Source: Lachnospiraceae bacterium
GTDB taxonomy: Bacteria; Bacillota; Clostridia; Lachnospirales; Lachnospiraceae
Direction of reading: 5' to 3'
NCBI GenBank assembly: GCA_017615375.1
Contig: JAGAAH010000160.1
Span: 1 to 5,537, forward strand
Length of the DNA stretch: 5,537 bases
Shown piece by piece: positions 4,883 to 5,537 of this stretch. A program made the translations under genes and the position numbers. How positions within the stretch are numbered: position 1 is the stretch's first letter; the number at the start of each line of letters is the position of its first letter. A model generated the notes under the pieces. That model was not told the origin of the DNA. It was given only the letters and a program-made list of their open reading frames with translations, and made no database searches.

Positions 4883-5533
4883 ATGAGACTTAAACATATT
4901 AAAGGAGCAGAGGATGCCGTATATAACAGTGTTCACTGCATTAATCTTGAATCCGTTGAGAAAAAAGCTCTGCGCAGCATTTTCCCTGATGCCGATAAGC
5001 CTTTACACCTGGAAATCGGAACCGGAAAGGGCCAATTTATTATGGAACTTGCTACACGTAATCCGGATATTAATTACTTAGGCATAGAGCGCTACTCATC
5101 AGTGCTTCTTCGTGCATGTCAGAAGATGGACGAAATGGAAACACCGCTTCCAAACCTCAAATTCATCTGCTGCGATGCCGAAGTTTTACCGGATTATCTT
5201 AATGAAGGCGATGTCGAAAGAATCTATCTTAATTTCTCGGATCCTTGGCCTAAAGACAGGCATGCAAAAAGACGTCTTACGTCAAGCCGTTTCCTTGCAA
5301 GATATGATAAATTCCTTAAGCAAGGCGGTGAAGTCAGATTCAAAACTGACAATAAAGACCTTTTCGATTTCTCTGTAGAAGAATTTAAGAACAATGACTG
5401 GAATCTTACGGCTGTAACTTACGATCTTCATAACGACGCTACTCTTTCAGCCGGTAATATCATGACGGAATACGAAGAGCGTTTCAGTCGCGAAGGTGTT
5501 AAAATTAATATGCTTATTGCCGTACGCAAATAA
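4883..5533 (+). CDS. trmB: tRNA (guanine-N7-)-methyltransferase TrmB
   Basis: TrmB uses S-adenosylmethionine to methylate N7 of guanosine 46 in the variable loop of tRNAs in the cytoplasm. The 216-residue protein is full length and carries the family's marks in order. The SAM-binding motif is LEIGTGKGQF (43-52). An acidic residue follows the second strand (GIER, E69), then D98 in CCDAE. The diagnostic NFSDPWPKDRHAKRRL block lies at 117-132. It is followed by FKTDN (153-157) and TEYEERF (195-201), which contribute to tRNA binding and catalysis in the family. ATG at 4883 follows AAGAGG with a 5-nt gap, and a tandem TAATAA ends the gene just before the window edge. It diverges from the carboxypeptidase gene across 106 bp. 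Nothing is missing or unusual in the protein. Downstream co-transcribed genes, if any, are outside the window. Confidence 0.97.
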   Translation: MRLKHIKGAEDAVYNSVHCINLESVEKKALRSIFPDADKPLHLEIGTGKGQFIMELATRNPDINYLGIERYSSVLLRACQKMDEMETPLPNLKFICCDAEVLPDYLNEGDVERIYLNFSDPWPKDRHAKRRLTSSRFLARYDKFLKQGGEVRFKTDNKDLFDFSVEEFKNNDWNLTAVTYDLHNDATLSAGNIMTEYEERFSREGVKINMLIAVRK

Positions 5534-5537
5534 TAAA

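Noticed and set aside
5112..5378. Plus-strand open frame inside trmB.
   Set aside because: It is an out-of-frame shadow of a gene with all its family motifs in the other frame.

Overview
The window looks like a chromosomal segment from a low-to-moderate GC member of the Clostridia (Bacillota), most likely Lachnospiraceae. This is an inference from gene content, not a database match. The clues are Gram-positive style ribosome binding sites (AGGAGG-like, short spacing), consensus sigma-A promoters, a guanylate-kinase-like gene beside a YaaR (DUF327) gene, and an S11 D,D-carboxypeptidase anchored by a C-terminal membrane helix.

Left part (1-2355, all minus strand, read right to left): a two-gene AbiE-type (type IV) toxin-antitoxin pair. 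The AbiEi antitoxin-like gene and the AbiEii nucleotidyltransferase-like gene are joined by a TGATG stop/start overlap. They are followed after 19 nt by a divergent guanylate kinase-like gene and, 31 nt further, by a yaaR gene that runs off the left edge. No terminator separates the AbiE pair from these household-type genes, so they probably share transcription. The AbiEii-like protein keeps the family's overall pattern but has lost several residues expected to be catalytic, so it may be an inactive enzyme.

Middle (2356-3393): a noncoding stretch of about 340 bases lies between the AbiE promoter and the start of the next gene. It holds a roughly 129-nt imperfect inverted-repeat element (2435-2563) that can fold as a long outer stem enclosing three hairpins. 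Next come three copies of TTGTCGT around a near-perfect promoter, then a short hairpin directly before the ribosome binding site of a 169-residue protein. That protein (2698-3207, plus) has no product I recognise with certainty. Its two-part layout resembles a strongly diverged arginine repressor (ArgR/AhrC) with a changed ligand motif. It ends at a perfect 16-bp bidirectional terminator that also serves the convergent carboxypeptidase gene.

Right part (3394-5533): a complete penicillin-binding-protein-type D,D-carboxypeptidase (minus), and diverging from it a complete tRNA (guanine-N7)-methyltransferase gene, trmB (plus). Their promoters overlap within about 40 bp.

The most interesting items are the apparently inactive AbiEii partner placed upstream of core genes, the folded 129-nt element, and the ArgR-like gene with its repeated candidate operator. 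No CRISPR array, insertion sequence, rRNA or tRNA gene was seen.
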